Shown piece by piece: positions 60,700 through 64,000 of a DNA stretch of 64,000 nt (within the stretch, counting starts at the first letter, position 1; each line of letters starts with the position of its first letter). The translations under genes and the position numbers were made by a program. Below the pieces are notes generated by a model. That model made no database searches. It saw only the letters and a program-made list of their open reading frames with translations, and was not told where the DNA came from. Source of the stretch: an uncultured Clostridia bacterium (GTDB lineage Bacteria > Bacillota > Clostridia > TANB77 > CAG-508); contig CALXVM010000006.1 in NCBI GenBank assembly GCA_944392105.1, forward strand, positions 1 to 64,000, given 5' to 3'.

Positions 60700-60963
60700 A
60701 TGTCTATAGGCGGAAATATATATAAAGCTGGCAATGCCAGAGAATTTAAGACAGGTGACTGGAGAAGTATTTGCCCAAAATATATTCCAGAAAAATGTAA
60801 GCAATGTGGACTATGTTTTCCAGTATGTCCAGAAGATGCTATACCTGTAAATAAAGAAGTAAAAAGAGAAGATTTTAATTTTGACTATTGCAAAGGATGT
60901 GGAATATGTGCAAAAGTATGCCCATTTGGAGCAATTGTTATGGAAGAGGAGGGAGAAGAATAA
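60700..60963 (+). CDS. porD: 2-oxoacid:ferredoxin oxidoreductase, delta (ferredoxin) subunit
   Basis: An 87-residue subunit with two [4Fe-4S] clusters: CKQCGLCFPVCPEDAI (about residues 35-50) and CKGCGICAKVCPFGAI (about 64-79), each CxxCxxCxxxCP. It passes electrons from the TPP site to soluble ferredoxin. YIPEKCKQC and the preceding GDWRSICPKY are typical of PorD/VorD. Its TAA stop overlaps the ATG of porA by one base (TAATG), so translation is coupled. Confidence 0.95.
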   Translation: MSIGGNIYKAGNAREFKTGDWRSICPKYIPEKCKQCGLCFPVCPEDAIPVNKEVKREDFNFDYCKGCGICAKVCPFGAIVMEEEGEE

Positions 60964-62150
60964 TGGGAATAAGAGAACGTTTAAGTGGAAATGAAGCTGC
61001 TGCAACAGCTATGAAACAAATAAATCCAGATGTTGTCGCTGCATTTCCTATAACACCATCAACAGAAATACCACAATATTTTTCTACATTTGTTGCTAAT
61101 GGAACTGTAGATACAGAATTCGTTGCTGTAGAAAGTGAACATAGTGCAATGAGTGCATGTGTTGGTGCAGAAGCTGCTGGAGCAAGAGCTATGACAGCTA
61201 CATCTGCAAATGGTCTTTCTTTCATGTGGGAAATGATTTATATAGCTTCTAGTTTAAGACTTCCAATTGTTATGTCATTAGTTAACCGTGCTGTATCTGG
61301 TCCTTTAAATATTCACTGTGACCATTCAGATGCAATGGGTGTACGTGATAGTGGTTGGATTATGTTATTTTCTGAAACAAACCAAGAAGCATACGATAAC
61401 TTAATTATGGCTCATAGAATTGCAGAAAATAAGGACGTTTTACTACCACTTATGGTATGTCAAGACGGATTTATTACTTCACATTCTATAGAAAACATTG
61501 AGTTAATTGAAGATGATAAAGTAAAAGAATTTGTTGGAACATACAAACCAGAACATTACTTATTAAATGATAAAGAACCAATTTCAATTGGACCTATGGA
61601 TGTTCAAGCTTACTTATTCGAGCATAAACATGAACAAGCAGAAGCTATGAGAAATACTAAAAAAGTTATTTTAGAAGTTGCAAAAGACTTTGAAAAAATG
61701 ACTGGTAGAAAATACGAATTATTTGAAAAATATAAAACAGAAGATGCAGACATTGTTGTTGTTTGTATGAACTCTACAGCAGGAACTTCTAAAGTTGTTG
61801 TAGATAAATTAAGAGAACAAGGAATTAAAGCAGGGCTATTAAAAGTTCGTGTATTTAGACCATTCCCTGTAGACGAAATTGCAGAAGCTTTAGGAAACGC
61901 AAAAGCAATAGCTGTTTTAGACAAAGCAGATTCTTTAAACGGTGCTGGAGGAGCTTTATTTACAGATGTAACTTCTGCTATGTATGTAAATAAAAAACAA
62001 GTTCCAACTGTAAGCTATATTTACGGTATTGGTGGTAGAGATACTACAGAAAAAGAAATTGACTCTGTTTATGCTGACTTACAAGAAATTGTAAAAGACG
62101 GAAGAGTAGAGAATCCTTACCGTTATCTTGGATTAAAGGAGGAAAAATAA
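60963..62150 (+). CDS. porA: 2-oxoacid:ferredoxin oxidoreductase, alpha subunit
   Basis: A 395-residue alpha subunit starting MGIRERLSGNEAAATAMKQINPDVVAAFPITPSTEIPQYF, with the PITPST substrate-binding motif. ESEHSAMSACVGAEAAGARAMTATSANGLSFMWEMIYIASSLRLPIV and RVFRPFPVDEIAEAL are also conserved. The frame is open 25 codons upstream, but that part overlaps porD, and the ATG at 60963 has a GAGGAGGGAG ribosome binding site, so the shorter form is chosen. Substrate is pyruvate or a branched-chain 2-oxoacid. Confidence 0.95.
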   Translation: MGIRERLSGNEAAATAMKQINPDVVAAFPITPSTEIPQYFSTFVANGTVDTEFVAVESEHSAMSACVGAEAAGARAMTATSANGLSFMWEMIYIASSLRLPIVMSLVNRAVSGPLNIHCDHSDAMGVRDSGWIMLFSETNQEAYDNLIMAHRIAENKDVLLPLMVCQDGFITSHSIENIELIEDDKVKEFVGTYKPEHYLLNDKEPISIGPMDVQAYLFEHKHEQAEAMRNTKKVILEVAKDFEKMTGRKYELFEKYKTEDADIVVVCMNSTAGTSKVVVDKLREQGIKAGLLKVRVFRPFPVDEIAEALGNAKAIAVLDKADSLNGAGGALFTDVTSAMYVNKKQVPTVSYIYGIGGRDTTEKEIDSVYADLQEIVKDGRVENPYRYLGLKEEK

Positions 62151-63101
62151 ATGGCATATAATTTAAAAGATGTAATTGTAAATACAGAATCTAGATTTAC
62201 ACCAGGTCATAGAATGTGTGCTGGTTGTGGAGCTCCACCAGTTGCAAGAATGGTATTAAGAGCTGTAAATCCAGAAGATCATGTTGTAGTAGCTAATGCT
62301 ACAGGATGTATGGAAGTTTCTACATGTATATATCCATATACAGCTTGGACAGACTCATATATTCATACAGCATTTGAAAATGCTGCTGCTACTTGCTCAG
62401 GTGCAGAAGCTGCATATAAATCTATGAAAAGACAAGGAAAATTACCAAAAAATAAAACTACTAAATTCATCACATTTGGTGGAGACGGTGGAACTTATGA
62501 TATAGGTATTCAAAGCTTATCAGGAGCTATGGAAAGAGGTCATGACATGACATATGTATGCTATGATAATGGTGCATATATGAACACTGGTATTCAACGT
62601 TCATCTGCTACACCACACTTTGCAGACACAACAACATCTCCTGCTGGAAAAGTAATACCAGGAAAAATGCAAAGAAGAAAAGACTTAACAGAAATTATGG
62701 CATCACACCACTTACCATATGTTGCTCAAACTCTAGCAATGCTTAACTTCTCTGACTTATATGAAAAAGCTAGAAAAGCAATTTATACAGAAGGACCAAC
62801 ATTTTTAAATGTTTTAGCTCCATGTCCAAGAGGTTGGGGATATCCAACAGAAGACTTAATGACAATAAACAAATTAGCTGCAGACACATGTTATTGGCCT
62901 TTATACGAAGTTGTAGACGGTAAATACAAAATAACATATAAACCAGCTAAAAAACTTCCTGTTGAAGAATTCTTAAGACCACAAAAACGTTTTAAACACA
63001 TGTTTAAACCTGGAAACGAATGGATGATTGAAGAATTCCAAAAAGAAGTAGATGAAAGATGGAACCAACTTTTAGAATTAGAAGCAATGAGCAATAAATA
63101 G
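62151..63101 (+). CDS. porB: 2-oxoacid:ferredoxin oxidoreductase, beta (TPP) subunit
   Basis: The 316-residue thiamine-diphosphate subunit. Cluster ligands are in HRMCAGCGAPPVARM. The TPP and Mg motif is FGGDGGTYDIGIQSLSGAMERGHDMTYVCYDNGAYMNTGIQRSSATP, and APCPRGWGYPTEDLMTI supplies a further Cys. The ATG directly follows the porA TAA without a gap. The AAxCSGAEAA block and the 316-residue length fit pyruvate oxidoreductase. The stop codon is followed at once by a dispersed repeat. Confidence 0.95.
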   Translation: MAYNLKDVIVNTESRFTPGHRMCAGCGAPPVARMVLRAVNPEDHVVVANATGCMEVSTCIYPYTAWTDSYIHTAFENAAATCSGAEAAYKSMKRQGKLPKNKTTKFITFGGDGGTYDIGIQSLSGAMERGHDMTYVCYDNGAYMNTGIQRSSATPHFADTTTSPAGKVIPGKMQRRKDLTEIMASHHLPYVAQTLAMLNFSDLYEKARKAIYTEGPTFLNVLAPCPRGWGYPTEDLMTINKLAADTCYWPLYEVVDGKYKITYKPAKKLPVEEFLRPQKRFKHMFKPGNEWMIEEFQKEVDERWNQLLELEAMSNK

Positions 63102-63160
63102 TTGGAAATTGGGGACAGGTCCAAACTTCCCGATTTGGGAAATTAGGGACAGGTCTCGAT
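63102..63160 (+). repeat. Dispersed GGAAATT-GGGACAGGTC repeat after porB
   Basis: Two direct half-units, GGAAATTGGGGACAGGTCC and GGGAAATTAGGGACAGGTC, separated by AAACTTCCCGATTT. It begins at the first base after the porB stop and aligns over about 55 bp with the element inside the fabD end (31022-31078). Confidence 0.8.
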
Positions 63161-63168
63161 TAAAAAAG

Positions 63169-63225
63169 AAAAAAGGACCAGATCTAAATTTTCTAAATGA
63201 AGAAATTTAGATCTGGTCCTTTTTT
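63169..63225. terminator. Long bidirectional terminator
   Basis: AAAAAAGGACCAGATCTAAA and its complement form a 23-bp stem (63169-63191 with 63203-63225) around an 11-nt loop, with A and T tails. It ends two bases before the ferredoxin stop codon on the minus strand and closes the por operon on the plus strand. The GGACCAGATC core resembles the adjacent repeat family. Confidence 0.9.
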
Positions 63226-63227
63226 CT

Positions 63228-63398
63228 TTATTCTTCCTCAGGTGCTCCTACTGGACAAACTCCTGCACATGTTCCACAACTAATGCATTGGCTGGCATCT
63301 ATTTCGTATTTTCCATCTCCTTGTGAAATGCAACTTACAGGGCAAGATGCTGCGCATGCTCCACAACTAATACATTTATCTGTTATTTTATATGCCAT
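63228..63398 (-). CDS. Small 2[4Fe-4S] ferredoxin
   Basis: A 56-residue electron carrier, MAYKITDKCISCGACAASCP... Two cluster motifs: CISCGACAASCPVSCI and CISCGTCAGVCPVGAP, the classical clostridial ferredoxin pattern with the exchanged fourth Cys. The start codon lies 10 bases after GAGGTGG. It is convergent to the oxidoreductase operon and is the probable acceptor of its electrons. Confidence 0.95.
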   Translation of the reverse strand: MAYKITDKCISCGACAASCPVSCISQGDGKYEIDASQCISCGTCAGVCPVGAPEEE

Positions 63399-63577
63399 TT
63401 TATTTTCACCACCTCTTTTTTATTTAGGTTTTTTTACGGGATACCTATAAACCCAATTTATATTATAAAATATTTTCTCTTTTTTATATTTCTCCTTTTA
63501 TTATATATATTTACATCGCAAAGCTTTGTAAAAATATATTTGTTTAATAAGGGTTAGTTAACCTTCACACTTTAACA

Positions 63578-64000
63578 TTACATATCATCATCACTAACAG
63601 CGTTGTCCATTTGATCTAATTTTTCCAGTTCTTCTAACTCTTTTAAGTTTTCTCTTTCTTCTTGATTCATCTCTTTTGATTCTATATTCTTTATTATTTT
63701 TATTTCTGATGCTAGATATTTTTTATAAAATGTATCTTCGCCATCTTTAATTTTTACTCTAACAATTCCTTTTAATATTTCTATACTATCAACTGTTCCT
63801 TCTCCGTCTGCTGTCTTTACTATTGCACCTACTTTTGGAAGTTTTTTTAGCTTTTCTTCGTATGCTTCTTGCTCATATCTTAAGCAACACATAAGTCTTC
63901 CACAGTTTCCGGAAATTTTAGCAGGATTTAATGCTATGTTTTGTTCTTTTGCCATTTTTATTGATACTGTATCAAAGTTATTTAAAAACGTACAGCAACA
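63578..64000 (-). CDS. ricT: RicT/YaaT PSP1-domain protein, 5' end outside window
   Basis: The C-terminal 140 residues of a PSP1-family protein; the frame remains open to the window edge. Codons at 63956-64000 encode CCCTFLNNFDTVSIKM, so the apparent Met at 63955 is internal. LNPAKISGNCGRLMCCLRYEQEAYEE is the strongly conserved Cys-containing block of YaaT, which in the Ric complex binds [4Fe-4S] clusters and affects RNase Y function. VGAIVKTADGEGTVDSIEILKGIVRVKI is a small beta domain, followed by an acidic tail. Confidence 0.93.
   Translation of the reverse strand, partial: CCCTFLNNFDTVSIKMAKEQNIALNPAKISGNCGRLMCCLRYEQEAYEEKLKKLPKVGAIVKTADGEGTVDSIEILKGIVRVKIKDGEDTFYKKYLASEIKIIKNIESKEMNQEERENLKELEELEKLDQMDNAVSDDDM

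Noticed and set aside
60888-60962. Upstream extension of the porA reading frame by 25 codons
   Set aside because: It overlaps the second cluster motif of porD in another frame, and the ATG at 60963 has a strong ribosome binding site and matches the family start.

Overview
The window is AT-rich chromosomal DNA of a Gram-positive anaerobe. It most likely comes from an uncultured, host- or gut-associated member of the Clostridia. The evidence is about 30% G+C by eye, AGGAGG-type ribosome binding sites, a sortase-type anchor and no outer-membrane genes. Metabolism points the same way: a four-subunit 2-oxoacid:ferredoxin oxidoreductase, a reverse rubrerythrin with a rubredoxin-like partner, and a complete bacterial acc/fab cluster. 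Almost every gene up to about 59.5 kb lies on the minus strand; the oxidoreductase operon at 60-63 kb is on the plus strand.

Layout. 0.3-2.4 kb: HU protein and a MurJ/SpoVB-type flippase. 2.7-6.2 kb: an orphan VirD4/TraG-like coupling ATPase convergent with a winged-helix protein of replication-relaxation type. 6.3-12.7 kb: two rRNA pseudouridine synthases, lspA, a large unknown membrane protein, tsf and rpsB. 12.9-19.8 kb: a 2300-residue sortase-anchored papain-like surface protein with eight repeats. 20.1-22.6 kb: a long structured palindrome, reverse rubrerythrin, a rubredoxin-like protein, a Fur-family regulator under a perfect Fur box, and a truncated prepilin pseudogene. 23.2-33.6 kb: a fatty-acid cluster, read on the minus strand as birA-fabH-fabD-fabG-fabF-accB-fabZ-[foreign gene, opposite strand]-accC-accD-accA-fabI. 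33.8-48.7 kb: zinc-ribbon protein, PadR plus a HAAS-SEDS membrane protein, nucleoside phosphorylase, HAD, rnhB, pilin-like protein, HtrA, M23 peptidase, smc, MtaD-type deaminase and an HD-GYP-like protein. 48.7-56.9 kb: orphan MazF, GerS-like protein, dusB, rodA, minE, minD, an interrupted LamG pilin-like gene, cca and an Rpn nuclease. 57.5-60 kb: methyltransferase, a hypervariable prepilin-like gene and its structured leader. 60-64 kb: porC-porD-porA-porB, a small ferredoxin and the end of a RicT/YaaT gene.

The most interesting locus is 58.2-59.8 kb. A prepilin-type protein ends in a lectin-like domain whose last segment has the signature of a diversity-generating retroelement (DGR) variable repeat: 33 of 37 codons end in C or T, only 17 of 111 bases are A on the coding strand, and G+C is above 50% in a 30% genome. 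No reverse transcriptase or template repeat is visible, so any DGR would have to act in trans. The gene also needs a +1 frameshift just before the prepilin cleavage site. A second, truncated copy at 22 kb needs the same shift. Upstream is a leader in which a terminator hairpin competes with a 16-bp antiterminator pairing.

The other main unexplained structures are a 37-bp inverted repeat with a structured loop (20.1 kb), a 164-bp MITE-like palindrome (41.2 kb), two small families of dispersed GGGAC-containing repeats abutting gene ends, and a compositionally foreign gene with its own promoter and terminator inside the acc/fab cluster.
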